The translations under genes were made by a program, and so were the position numbers. From positions 1-50,869 of the forward strand of contig CAYPNM010000025.1 of the NCBI GenBank assembly GCA_964412105.1: a DNA stretch of 50,869 nucleotides, given 5' to 3'. Within the stretch, counting starts at the first letter, position 1. Each line of letters starts with the position of its first letter. Below, piece by piece: positions 1 through 9,300 of this stretch. The notes under the pieces are model-generated. The model had not been told where the DNA came from. It made no database searches and was given only the letters and a program-made list of their open reading frames with translations. The stretch is from JAKAGZ01 sp964412105 (lineage in GTDB: Bacteria; Bacteroidota; Ignavibacteria; Ignavibacteriales; Ignavibacteriaceae).

Positions 1-76
1 TGCGTTCATTTACCCGGCGTTCTAATTCTTTAAATTCGAGATCGGATTTAATACGTACAAACAATATTGTTGCCAT
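1..76 (-). CDS. Partial hypothetical protein (N-terminus only)
   Basis: Reading the minus strand from the ATG at 76 gives 25 open codons starting MATILFVRIKSDLEFKELER and running off the window edge. An AGGAAA ribosome-binding site lies about 8 bases upstream of the ATG. The beginning (a hydrophobic beta strand, then a charged helix) would fit a small alpha/beta-barrel type protein, but too little is present to name it. The divergent neighbour is the DUF2089 gene at 399. Confidence 0.5.
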   Translation of the reverse strand, partial: MATILFVRIKSDLEFKELERRVNER

Positions 77-80
77 TTAA

Positions 81-398
81 TTTTTCCTGTTTTTAGATGA
101 ATATCTTCGCTAATGCTATCGGAAGGGAAGTATTTTTCAATTTGCGAATTTTATAATGGAGATGCAATTAGCACCCTTGCATCTAACCAGTTGCCCTGCC
201 TGTCCGCATTCGTCTTGGAAGCGATATCTTATTGAACAAATCGTTATTGAATAAACAATTATTCGGTATCATAATATTGTAAATGATAGTCTCATTATTA
301 ATAATATTAATAAATATATTAATAATATTAATGTTATACTTGATTATAATTAACTAATATCATATATTTATTAAAAAAATAACAAAAGAGTTGAAAAA
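81..398. other. Intergenic region, AT-rich, no gene seen
   Basis: About 320 bases between divergent genes. The left part (195-207) holds CCTGCCTGTCCGC, which resembles half of the dispersed 20-bp palindrome found elsewhere in the window. The right part is very AT-rich and holds the two direct repeats at 297-332. No credible ORF or RNA gene was seen. Confidence 0.6.
297..332. repeat. Two 15-bp direct repeats, 21 bp apart
   Basis: ATTAATAATATTAAT occurs at 297-311 and again at 318-332, separated by six bases. The 21-bp period equals two helical turns, so both copies face the same side of the helix. They lie 67 bp upstream of a predicted helix-turn-helix regulator, which suggests an operator for autoregulation. 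The sequence is of very low complexity, so chance is a serious alternative. Confidence 0.4.
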
Positions 399-761
399 AT
401 GAATGAATTAACCAATTGCCCCTACTGCGGGGGAGATTTTATAATAAAAGAGGTGGAGTGTCAGGGTTGCAAAACGCAGATAAAGAGCAATTTCAGGGTT
501 AATCGTTTCCATATGTTCAGCCCGGAGGATCTTTATTTTATTGAAGTTTTTATTAAAAATGAGGGAAATATCAAGCTAGTAGAAAGGGATCTGGGAGTAT
601 CATATCCAACAGTGAAAGGTCGCCTTAAAAACATTGTTAAAATATTAGGTTATAAATCAAATAATACTGATTCAGAAGAACGGGTAAAAATTCTCAGGGC
701 ACTTTCAAACGGCGAGATTGATGTTAAGGAAGCGATAAAAAGCCTTGGGGAAATTAAATGA
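399..761 (+). CDS. DUF2089-family zinc-ribbon/HTH regulator
   Basis: This 120-residue protein begins with a zinc ribbon (CPYCGG at 8-13 and a second CQGC pair near 21-24). A segment with the character of a sigma-like helix-turn-helix follows (about 45-85, ending VSYPTVKGRLKNI). The C-terminal segment reads RVKILRALSNGEIDVKEAIKSL, an interaction motif repeated in the next gene's product (LILEMVKEGKISVEEAEQLL). This is the layout of DUF2089 proteins, thought to be transcription regulators. The ATG has only a weak AAGAG upstream. A partner gene follows after 52 bp, and the two are probably co-transcribed. Confidence 0.8.
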   Translation: MNELTNCPYCGGDFIIKEVECQGCKTQIKSNFRVNRFHMFSPEDLYFIEVFIKNEGNIKLVERDLGVSYPTVKGRLKNIVKILGYKSNNTDSEERVKILRALSNGEIDVKEAIKSLGEIK

Positions 762-784
762 TATTCCAGCTGATAATAACTTGA

Positions 785-802
785 AATAATAATAATAATA
801 AT
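785..802 (+). repeat. (AAT)6 microsatellite before an SD
   Basis: Six tandem AAT units end directly at an AAGGAG Shine-Dalgarno (803-808) preceding the ATG at 814. A change in unit number would alter the spacing between the two genes of the pair and the structure of the leader, but not the SD-to-ATG distance. Confidence 0.7.
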
Positions 803-813
803 AAGGAGAAAAA

Positions 814-1194
814 ATGAGTGAAGAAAAAAGATTAATACTGGAAATGGTAAAAGAGGGAAAAATTTCGGTTGAGGAGGCTGAGCAACTTTTGGAAAAAGCG
901 AATCCGGGAGAACCGATTGATGATACTACTGGAGTTAAAAAACCGGATAGTAAAAAATTTCTCCGTGTTCGTGTGACCGAAGAGGATAAAATAAAAGCAA
1001 ATATTAAGATTCCTATTGGATTAGCCAAAGTAGGGCTCAAAATTATACCAAAAGAAAAGTTAACAGTTAACGGCGAACAGATCGATGTAGATGAAATTTT
1101 GAGAATGATAAAAGAAGGTACAGAAGGAGAGGTAGTCAATATTGATGCGGAAGACAAAGGTAAAAACTATAAGATTAATATTTTTATTGATTGA
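814..1194 (+). CDS. SHOCT-like/YvlB-LiaX N-terminal domain protein
   Basis: This 126-residue protein opens with KRLILEMVKEGKISVEEAEQLLEKA, the short two-helix SHOCT-like segment found at the start of YvlB/LiaX-type proteins. A lysine- and glutamate-rich beta domain (about 45-126) follows, with no signal peptide or membrane segment. It has a strong AAGGAG site. Pairing of this domain with a DUF2089 regulator is a recurrent arrangement, which suggests that the two proteins interact or respond to the same signal, perhaps envelope stress. The exact role is unknown. Confidence 0.7.
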   Translation: MSEEKRLILEMVKEGKISVEEAEQLLEKANPGEPIDDTTGVKKPDSKKFLRVRVTEEDKIKANIKIPIGLAKVGLKIIPKEKLTVNGEQIDVDEILRMIKEGTEGEVVNIDAEDKGKNYKINIFID

Positions 1195-1224
1195 TGCTAA
1201 ATAATCGAGCTGCTTTTTAAATTT

Positions 1225-1245
1225 CCTGTCTACCGGCAAGCAGGC
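1225..1245. repeat. Variant copy of the dispersed 20-bp palindrome
   Basis: CCTGTCTACCGGCAAGCAGG differs from the perfect palindrome at 40272 and 40977 in three of 20 positions and keeps the CCGG centre. It lies in the short gap between convergent genes, 30 bp after the stop codon at 1194. Confidence 0.6.
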
Positions 1246-1280
1246 GTTAAAAAAGTTGATAAGTTATATCCTTTTTGTAT

Positions 1281-1306
1281 TAACCCACGACTAAAGTCGT
1301 GGGTTA
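1281..1306. repeat. REP-like perfect hairpin
   Basis: TAACCCACGAC, a TAAA loop, then GTCGTGGGTTA form an 11-bp perfect stem. It sits between convergent genes and could stop transcripts from either side. No T-run follows immediately, and the ACCCACGAC...GTCGTGGGT form resembles the REP sequences that RAYT transposases mobilise, so a dispersed repeat is more likely than an ordinary terminator. No RAYT gene is in the window. Confidence 0.6.
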
Positions 1307-1363
1307 GTGATATAAAAAAACGTCTTATAATTTTTTCAATATTTATATTGCTTTCAATAGATT

Positions 1364-3043
1364 TCAGTCGGCTTTATAGACTATTTTCCCGCCCAGCACG
1401 GTCATATCAACTTTTACATCTTTTATTTTAACCGGGTCAATCGTTAAAATATCTTTATCCAGCACAACAAAGTCGGCAAGCTTACCTGGTTCAATACTTC
1501 CTTTTTTATTTTCCTGGAATTCCGCATAGGCGCTGTTGAGTGTGTAACATTTTATTGCCTGTTCAATAGAAATTTTTTCCTGCGGCTCGAGCCCATTTGG
1601 ATTTTTTCCGTCCGAAGTTCTTCTAGTAACAGCCATATACAACCCTACCAAAGGATTCAAAGTTACGACAGGGAAGTCAGTCCCGAAATCCACAATTACT
1701 CCGGCATTTAGAAATGAATTGTACGGATGCATATATTTAAGTCTTTCTTTGCCGATTCTTTTTACGGCCCAGTTCCCATCTTCCATTAAATGAGTCGGCT
1801 GTACCGACGCGATCACGCCAAGCTTTGCCATTCGGGGAATATCCTGCGGTTTTAAATGCTGTGCATGCTCAACATGGAATCTTCTGTCCCAATTCGGATT
1901 TTCATTCTCCATTTTCTCCACAACATCAAGTGTCGATGAAACCGCTTTATCACCAATTGCGTGAACGCAGATCTGTAATTTGTGCTTGTCGGCATCGAGC
2001 GCCCATTTCTCAAAATTACCGTTCTTAAAAATGTCATTCGGGAGTCCGTAATTATCTTTATCACTTACATAAGGTTCAAAAAACCACGCAGTACTGGAGC
2101 CAAGCGATCCGTCTGCATATGCTTTAAGAGATCCGAGTGTTATAAAATCATCACCGAAGTTATATTCTATACCGTCCTTAAGGAATTTCTTGTAGGTTTT
2201 AATGGGCATCCTGGTGGCAACTCTTACTGTAAGTTTACCTTCTTTCTCAAAATTCTGGTATGTGGGCAATTGCTTTTCAAATGATTCATCAGTTGTGTAA
2301 GACATATCTTCAATGCTTGTAACCCCGAATCTTTTAGCTTCATTTAATGCTGCAGTTAAGGCTTCATTATATTCCACGTCAGAGTGCTCAGGAATAATAT
2401 TATCAATAAGATCCATTGCATTATCTTTTAATATTCCTGTTGGTTCACCAGTTTTTGGATCTTTGACAATTAATCCGCCTTCAGGACTTGGTGTATCCTT
2501 TGTGATTCCGGCTAACTTTAGTGCGTAAGAATTTGCCAACCCCATATGACCGTCGTATCTCTTTAAGAACACAGGAGTTTTTGGAGTAAAAGGATCGATC
2601 ATTTCCTTTGTAGGCAGCGTTTTGTCCTGCCAGTTTTCGTGGTCCCATCTTCCTCCGGTAATCCATCTTCCTTCCTTACCTTTAACATAATTTTTTATCG
2701 CATCAACAAAGTCTTTTTTGGAAGTGAGATCGTGCAATTTCAGTCCTATCAGATGAAAGCCGCCGTTGATAAAGTGTGTGTGTCCGTCAATAAATCCGGG
2801 AAGCATAAGTTTCCCTTTCAGGTCAATAACTTTTGTCGTTTTATTGATATATCTTTGTGCATCTTTATTGGAACCAACAAAAAGTATTCGGTTACCTTCA
2901 GCGATTACGGACTGAGCCAGAGGCTGCTTTGGATTGACGGTATAAATTTTGCCATTTATAAATGCTGTCCTTTTTAATTGAGCATTGCTTGATATAGTCA
3001 GCAACATAATTATTGATATAATAATTAATTTTGATAGATTCAT
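1364..3043 (-). CDS. Secreted amidohydrolase (YtcJ/Amidohydrolase_3 family)
   Basis: A 559-residue metal-dependent hydrolase with an N-terminal signal peptide (1-21, hydrophobic core IIIISIIMLLTI, ending SNAQ). The metal-binding GFIDGHTH (His88, His90), a later VHAIGDKAV and the DFGTDFPV stretch match the YtcJ/AepA group of the amidohydrolase superfamily, whose members hydrolyse amide or imine bonds. The C-terminus returns to the composite beta domain (PGKLADFVVLDKD). Length is normal for the family. Substrate cannot be deduced. It lies alone, divergent from bshB1 and convergent with the SHOCT-like gene. Confidence 0.85.
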   Translation of the reverse strand: MNLSKLIIISIIMLLTISSNAQLKRTAFINGKIYTVNPKQPLAQSVIAEGNRILFVGSNKDAQRYINKTTKVIDLKGKLMLPGFIDGHTHFINGGFHLIGLKLHDLTSKKDFVDAIKNYVKGKEGRWITGGRWDHENWQDKTLPTKEMIDPFTPKTPVFLKRYDGHMGLANSYALKLAGITKDTPSPEGGLIVKDPKTGEPTGILKDNAMDLIDNIIPEHSDVEYNEALTAALNEAKRFGVTSIEDMSYTTDESFEKQLPTYQNFEKEGKLTVRVATRMPIKTYKKFLKDGIEYNFGDDFITLGSLKAYADGSLGSSTAWFFEPYVSDKDNYGLPNDIFKNGNFEKWALDADKHKLQICVHAIGDKAVSSTLDVVEKMENENPNWDRRFHVEHAQHLKPQDIPRMAKLGVIASVQPTHLMEDGNWAVKRIGKERLKYMHPYNSFLNAGVIVDFGTDFPVVTLNPLVGLYMAVTRRTSDGKNPNGLEPQEKISIEQAIKCYTLNSAYAEFQENKKGSIEPGKLADFVVLDKDILTIDPVKIKDVKVDMTVLGGKIVYKAD

Positions 3044-3137
3044 TTGATCACCTTACCCCCACTTTTCACAGGAAAGTTTATTATTAAATACTTAATTTAT
3101 TTACTAAATTTCCTAATAATTTAATCAAAATCATAAT

Positions 3138-3854
3138 ATGAAATTAGACGTACTGATTTTTGGGGCGCATCCCGATGATGCAGAGCTTTCAATGGGTGGA
3201 ACTATTGCCAAACTTACACATTACAAACATAATGTTGGAATAATTGATCTGACACGCGGTGAGATGGGAACCAGGGGGACAGCAGAGACAAGAGAGAAGG
3301 AAGCACTTAAAGCTTCCAGAATATTAAAAACCAAAGTAAGAGAAAACCTGGATATCCCTGACGGAGATATTCAAAGGACAAAAGAAAACCTTTTAAAGGT
3401 TATAACAAAAATCAGAAAATACACACCTAAGATTGTATTTGCTCCTTATTTTAATGACAGGCACCCTGATCATATTGATGCGAGCAAATTGGTCAAGGAA
3501 GCAATGTTTGTATCCGGCTTGACAAAGTTTCTTACTATGGATAATAAAAAGAGGCAAAAGGCCTATAGGCCGGATAAGCTTTTTTATTATATGCAGACAT
3601 ACACTTTTAATCCGACATTCATTATTGACATAAGCAAGTATTTTAAAACAAAGATGCTTGCGATAGAATCATACAGTACGCAGTTTTATGATCCAAAAAG
3701 TTCAGATCCCGAAACTTTCCTCAGTGATCCGAAATTTCTTGAGTATATTGAGTCAAGATCTAAATTTTATGGATTCGAAATAAGAAAAAAATATGGTGAA
3801 GCATTTTACTGTGAAGAGGCTATAGAGCTTGATCTTTCAAGCTATATGAAATAA
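3138..3854 (+). CDS. bshB1: Bacillithiol biosynthesis deacetylase BshB1 (PIG-L/LmbE family)
   Basis: A 238-residue LmbE-like deacetylase. The AHPDDAE motif supplies metal ligands His11 and Asp14, and NDRHPDHIDA supplies His112. The segment DLTRGEMGTRGTAETREKEA is typical of BshB1, which removes the acetyl group from N-acetylglucosaminyl-malate during bacillithiol synthesis. The other pathway genes (bshA, bshC) are not in this window, so the assignment rests on sequence pattern alone. No clear Shine-Dalgarno precedes the ATG, and the gene is divergent from the amidohydrolase. Confidence 0.8.
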   Translation: MKLDVLIFGAHPDDAELSMGGTIAKLTHYKHNVGIIDLTRGEMGTRGTAETREKEALKASRILKTKVRENLDIPDGDIQRTKENLLKVITKIRKYTPKIVFAPYFNDRHPDHIDASKLVKEAMFVSGLTKFLTMDNKKRQKAYRPDKLFYYMQTYTFNPTFIIDISKYFKTKMLAIESYSTQFYDPKSSDPETFLSDPKFLEYIESRSKFYGFEIRKKYGEAFYCEEAIELDLSSYMK

Positions 3855-3879
3855 TAATATGTCAGCCTTAAAATTGAAT

Positions 3880-4971
3880 TTATTTTGAAGGGATAGTAGT
3901 AATTACAACAGTTTTCTTTCCATAGACACTTTTTATATTTAAAGTGCCCCCGTGAAGCTCAATCATCTTCTTGCTTATTGCCAACCCAAGCCCGGAGCCC
4001 TGCTGCTCATATTTTCCCCTCTCAAACTGAATATAAGCACCTATTTGGGTTATTTGTTCAGTGTTCATTCCACGCCCAGAATCGGAAACGGTCATTATAA
4101 AATTTTCATTCTCATTATAAATTTTTACAGATACTTTTGTATTTGAATTTGAGAATTTAAAAGCGTTGTCTACAATTTCCTCAATTATTACTGCGATATT
4201 TTCCATAGACATTTTTACAGTTGTTTCTGTTATGTCGGTTTCCAGATCGTCCGATCTTTTATACCTGGATGCAATTTTTCCCAGAATTGATTCAACAAAT
4301 GGTTTTGAAATAATTGAACTCTGAACCTTTGCGATATTGCCGGTTTTTGACGGGAGTTCGAGTAACTCCATCCTTGAATAAATAATAAAGTTCTGAATTA
4401 ACCGGTGAAGGCGCAGACCAGATTCATGTATAGTTTGAGCAAATTCATAAACCTGGTCTCCGTAAATTTCCTTATGGCGATCCATCAGCAACTGCGCATA
4501 TCCTAGTATTGAGATCAGAGGAGTTCTCAATTCGTGAGGAAGAGATTGGGCGATATTTTTCTTTAAATCATTTAGCTTAGCATTTATTTCTTCATTTTTT
4601 GCCAGTCTCATCTTTACTGAATTAAGCAATTCCTCATTTGTAAAAGGTTTTGTAATGTAATCATCAGCGCCGAGCTCCATACCGGTTCTGAAGTCTTTTT
4701 TATCCACCAATGCACTAATAAAAACGAAAGGAATAGTTGAAGTTGAGGGATCTTCCCTAAGAGCTGTCAGAACCTGATGCCCATTTATTTCGGGCATTTT
4801 AATATCACACAAAATTAAATCAGGCAGGTATTTTTTGGCAGAAACAATGCCTGAATATCCATTTTCAGCCTGGATGCATTGATATCCTTCTTCTTTGAGA
4901 ATATCTGCAATAGATTCTCTGATGAGGCTCTCGTCTTCGATTACAAGTATTTTCGGCATAACCTTTATCAT
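3880..4971 (-). CDS. Receiver-histidine kinase hybrid
   Basis: A 363-residue cytoplasmic signalling protein with the receiver first. The receiver spans about 6-122 (acidic pocket near Glu12-Asp13, phospho-acceptor Asp56 in LCDIKMP, Lys108 in TKPF). A HisKA helix follows with His146 in PHELRTPL, then a HATPase domain whose G boxes read DSGRGM and GSGLGLAI. There is no sensor or membrane segment, so the input probably comes by phosphorylation of the receiver from another kinase. Met5 is an equally possible start. The gene is convergent with bshB1 (25-bp gap), with no terminator hairpin visible between them. Confidence 0.85.
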   Translation of the reverse strand: MIKVMPKILVIEDESLIRESIADILKEEGYQCIQAENGYSGIVSAKKYLPDLILCDIKMPEINGHQVLTALREDPSTSTIPFVFISALVDKKDFRTGMELGADDYITKPFTNEELLNSVKMRLAKNEEINAKLNDLKKNIAQSLPHELRTPLISILGYAQLLMDRHKEIYGDQVYEFAQTIHESGLRLHRLIQNFIIYSRMELLELPSKTGNIAKVQSSIISKPFVESILGKIASRYKRSDDLETDITETTVKMSMENIAVIIEEIVDNAFKFSNSNTKVSVKIYNENENFIMTVSDSGRGMNTEQITQIGAYIQFERGKYEQQGSGLGLAISKKMIELHGGTLNIKSVYGKKTVVITTIPSK

Positions 4972-5246
4972 CCTGATATTTTATAAATAATATAAAAAGC
5001 AACCGCCTCACTTTTGCTAAAGTTAATGAATAATTATTGATTTGCAAAAATGTAGAAGCCGGCAAATTTTATTAATAGCTAAAAATAATTGATAATTATT
5101 GTAAACCTGCCTACTTATCAAGCAAGTTTATTTCAAAATCACATCAATTATGGAACATCCAAATAAACCTTTCTCTCTCGCGGAAGGTTCGGTACGACAA
5201 ATATTGATATTTAGCGTTACTAAATAACTGTCTTCATAAATTTATG

Positions 5247-5981
5247 CTATTTATTTTCCTTCGTTTCTTTTTGCTGTCCGGGCATAGTAAAAAATGAATC
5301 ATTTAATTTTACGTTTACTTTTATATCCTTCACGAGCTGGAAAGTACGGGAATGAGGTGTACTAATATTAAAAGTGAAGGGGAAAATCATGTTGTTGCTG
5401 ATTTTTCTATAGTCGCTCAGATAGGTCTCATTTGACTGATCCTTTACCGGTTTCTGAATTTTAGATATCAAAAAAGTATTTGTGTCAATGTAGACATAAG
5501 TTGAATCTTCAGGTGAAGTTTTACATTTAATTTTATAATTTTGTTTACCCAGTAACTTTTCAGTGCCCATTAAGGATACATTGTTGCTTCTTTGCTTATA
5601 GCAGAAGAAATATCCATCCAGAACAGACATAAGTTTATCCTCATCAGTAGATTCTTTATCCAATATGTAGGCTTTCCCATCGTTTTCATCAGGAGAAAGC
5701 CGCCAAGCTGTTTTTCCATCGAAAGCTGTAACAGAGGTTTTACCGCTCTCGGTAACTTCAATTCTGATTTTATCGGGAAACTTAAAATAAGTTTTGGCAG
5801 GAGCTTTACCTCCCATCAAAATCATTTCCGATGTTATCTCAATAGATTTCAAATTAGTGAACTGGTCCTGATTAACCGCCTGGAAATGTTTTTTTATAAT
5901 ATCATTAACTGTTTGAGAGTAATTTTTTGTAAGGATAAACAGGGCAAAAAACATAAACTGAATTAAAAATAATTTTTTCAT
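5247..5981 (-). CDS. Periplasmic LolA-like outer-membrane lipoprotein-sorting-type protein
   Basis: 244 residues with a signal peptide (1-22, MKKLFLIQFMFFALFIL then NYSQT). The body has the LolA/LppX-type pattern of alternating beta strands: residues about 60-110 read KTYFKFPDKIRIEV and then FDGKTAWRLSP, a common core in Bacteroidota LolA-like proteins. Such proteins carry lipid or lipoprotein in a half-barrel in the periplasm. Whether this is the true lipoprotein carrier cannot be decided. A GGGGG site precedes the ATG. It stands alone. Confidence 0.7.
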   Translation of the reverse strand: MKKLFLIQFMFFALFILTKNYSQTVNDIIKKHFQAVNQDQFTNLKSIEITSEMILMGGKAPAKTYFKFPDKIRIEVTESGKTSVTAFDGKTAWRLSPDENDGKAYILDKESTDEDKLMSVLDGYFFCYKQRSNNVSLMGTEKLLGKQNYKIKCKTSPEDSTYVYIDTNTFLISKIQKPVKDQSNETYLSDYRKISNNMIFPFTFNISTPHSRTFQLVKDIKVNVKLNDSFFTMPGQQKETKENK

Positions 5982-6342
5982 ATAACCCCCAATTATTTTA
6001 CAGATATTTACTTAGTGATTATTCATAATTTATTAAACGAATCTAGAGAAGCTGTGCTAACATTCCGAATAAAAAAAGTTGACAGGAGTAAAAGAAAAGT
6101 TCTGATATTTTGGTATGGATTTGAGCACATTTGCTCCCCCATGATAATATCCTTATCAAAGGTAAATAAAATGAAAATTCCTGGCAATGATATTATGATG
6201 AGCCAAGGCTAATAGTTATTTATCCAAAAGTTCTTGTAAAATGCTTACACATTCTCTAATTTGGATTTAAGTTTCAATTGCTATACGCAAAATTTTGCTG
6301 CGCGTGAAAAATAATTTACTATAACAATTAAGCGGGTGGGGT
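5982..6342. other. Intergenic region with a 12-bp palindrome
   Basis: About 360 bases between divergent genes. A perfect palindrome GCAAAATTTTGC lies at 6287-6298, 44 bp upstream of the propeller gene, and could be a regulator site. TTGACA occurs at 6079 but without a convincing -10 at normal spacing. No gene was supported here. Confidence 0.4.
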
Positions 6343-9300
6343 ATGCTAAAATTAACTAAAATTACACTCCTTATCGTCCTTTCGTTTACAACTCTTAATT
6401 TTGCACAAAAGAATAAAGAAGAAGCACCGAAGGATTCCTTAAATTCTGCAACATTCAGCGGCTTAAAGCTAAGGAACATAGGTCCGGCTTTTAATTCAGG
6501 AAGAATATCTGACTTTGCTGTTAACCCTAAGGATCATAGCGAATATTATGTTGCAACCGCAAGCGGCGGTATCTGGAAAACGAATAACTCAGGGACAACA
6601 TTTAAATCTGTGTTTGATAAATACGGTGCGTACTCAATAGGTTGTATTGTAATTGATCCAAACAACCCCTACGTGGTTTGGACCGGCACAGGTGAACATA
6701 ATTCTCAAAGAGCGCTTGGTTATGGCGATGGAGTTTATAAATCTACGGATGCAGGGAAAACCTGGAAGAATATGGGATTGAAAGATTCTCGCCAGATTGG
6801 TGGAATTGTTATTGATCCAAGAAATTCAAATGTTGTTTTTGCAGCAGCTGAAGGTTCTGTGTGGGGACCAGGAGGTGACAGGGGATTATACAAAACGACG
6901 GATGGCGGTAAAACCTGGAAAAAAGTTCTTGACATAAGTGAAAACACAGGCGTTAGTAATATACTTTTCGATCCCCGTAATCCTGATGTGATGTATGCTA
7001 CATCGGAGCAAAGAAGACGTCACGTTTTTACAAAAATTGGTGGTGGTCCTGAATCGAAAGTATATAAGTCAACCGATGGAGGAGAAACGTGGGATAAAAT
7101 AATGACTGGTTTGCCAAATGTTGATCTGGGGGGTATGGGAATTGCACTCTCTCCTGTGAATCCAGATGTAATTTATCTTATAGTTGAAGCTGCAGATGAT
7201 AAGAGCGGATTTTTCAGATCCACAAACAGAGGTGCAAGCTGGGAAAAAATGAGCGATCATGCTTCCTCCGGGCAATACTTTAATGTAATTTATTGCGATC
7301 CCAAAAATGTCGATAAAGTTTATTCACTGGAAACGGTTTCAAAGGTAACTCTCGATGGGGGAAAAACCTGGCGACCTATTGGCAATAATGCACGCCACGT
7401 AGATGATCACGCAATGTGGATCGATCCAGATTTTACGGATCATTTTCTAATCGGTGGTGATGGCGGTGTATATGAAACCTTTGACGGCGGGAAAAATTAT
7501 ATCTTTAAAGATAATTTGCCCATCACTCAATTTTACAGAGTAACAACCGATAATACGAAACCTTTTTACTATGTGTATGGTGGTACGCAGGATAATAGCA
7601 GTATGGGTGGGCCGTCAGCGACTTTGAGTAGAGATGGAATTGTAAACAGTGATTGGTTTATTACAAGTGGTGGAGATGGTTTCTGGAGTGCTGTTGACCC
7701 TGAAAATCCCGATATAGTCTACGCTGAGGCTCAATATGGAAATATGGTTCGTTATGACCGGGCAAGCGGGGAGGCTGTTGATATCAGACCCGAGCCTCTA
7801 AAAGGGGAACTGACTTTTAAATGGAACTGGGATACCCCTTTATTCATCAGTCCACACAATCATATTAGATTATATACAGCAGCAAATAAAGTATTCCGCA
7901 GTGATGATAGAGGAGACAGCTGGCAGGAGATCAGCGGCGATCTTACAACCGGTACTGATAGAAATACCTGGAAAGTCATGGGAAAATACTGGAGTATTGA
8001 TGCCGTTGCAAAAGACAAATCAACTTCACTTTGGGGTACAATTGTTTCTCTGGTTGAATCTCCTGTAAAAGAAAATTTGCTATATGCGGGAACGGATGAC
8101 GGTCTGATTCAGGTTTCGGAAGATGCAAAAACCTGGAGAAAAATTTCGGAATTTCCGGATGTACCGAAATACACATATGTAAGCGATATTGAGCCATCAA
8201 AGTTTGATGAGAATGTCGTCTTTGCATCATTCGATAATACTAAAAGAGATGACTTTACTCCTTATCTGCTAAAGAGCACGGATAAAGGCAATACTTGGAC
8301 CTCAATTTCATCAAATCTTCCAAAGAACGGTGCTGTTCACACAATTGAACAAGATTTTAAAGATCCTGATCTTTTATTTGCTGGTACTGAATTTGGAATA
8401 TTCTTTTCAATTGATGGTGGCAAAAACTGGATACAATTGAAAAACGGAATTCCAACAATTTCAGTCAAAGATATTGCACTACAGAAGAGAGAAAATGATC
8501 TGGTGCTGGCTACCTTCGGCAGAGGTTTTTACATACTTGATAATTATGAACCATTAAGAGAAGTCAATAAGGAACTTCTTGCCAAAGAATCTTATGTATT
8601 TCCTGTAAAGGATGCTTTGCTGTATGTTCCAAAGTCAGGAAGATATGGTACCGGATCAACATACTTTAAAGCCCCCAATCCTGATTACGGTGCAGTGTTT
8701 ACTTATTATATTAAAGAAGTTCCCAAAACTTTAAAAGAAATCAGGCACGAAAAAGAAAAGGAGTTGTTTAAGGAAGGTAAACCAATACCGCAGCCGACTG
8801 ATGAACAGCTGCGAGCTGAAAAGGATGAAATTGCACCGTACATGGTCTTCGAAATTAAGGATTCCACTGGAAGTGTAATCAGGAAATTCACTAAAGCGGC
8901 AAAGAAGGGGATTCAAAGAGAAAACTGGGATCTGCGGTTTGAGAGCACAAATCCTGTTAAGGCGGATAAAAATAAATTTAACCCTCTGGCTAAAGAAAGC
9001 AGCAGCACACTGGTGATGCCGGGTACTTATAATGTTAAAATTTCGATGGTAACAAGGAATGGAATTAAAACAATCGGAGAGCCTGTAAGCTTCAAGGTTA
9101 ATCCGCTGAATAACACAACCTTACCGGCGCCGCAACGCAATAAACTGGTTGCATTCCAGGAAAAGGCCAATCAGATTGTCCGAACTGTAAGGGGAACGTA
9201 TAATTTTCTGAATGGCATGATAGATAGAGTTGCAGATATCAAGCAGGCTTTAATTAATACACCTGACGCGCCAAATGAATTAATGATAAAAGCTGACAGC

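Noticed and set aside
705..1157. Minus-strand ORF of 150 codons opposite the SHOCT-like gene
   Set aside because: The plus-strand gene has a strong SD and recognisable domain; the antisense frame is a Ser/Ile-rich shadow.
5106..5126. CCTGCCTACTTATCAAGCAAG as a further palindrome copy
   Set aside because: Only the left arm and a weak right arm match; too decayed to claim.
6079..6109. TTGACA promoter upstream of the propeller gene
   Set aside because: No good -10 at 16-18 bp spacing and more than 230 bp from the start codon.
6015..6212. Plus-strand ORF of 65 codons
   Set aside because: No ribosome site, no family character and codon use unlike its neighbours; taken as noncoding.
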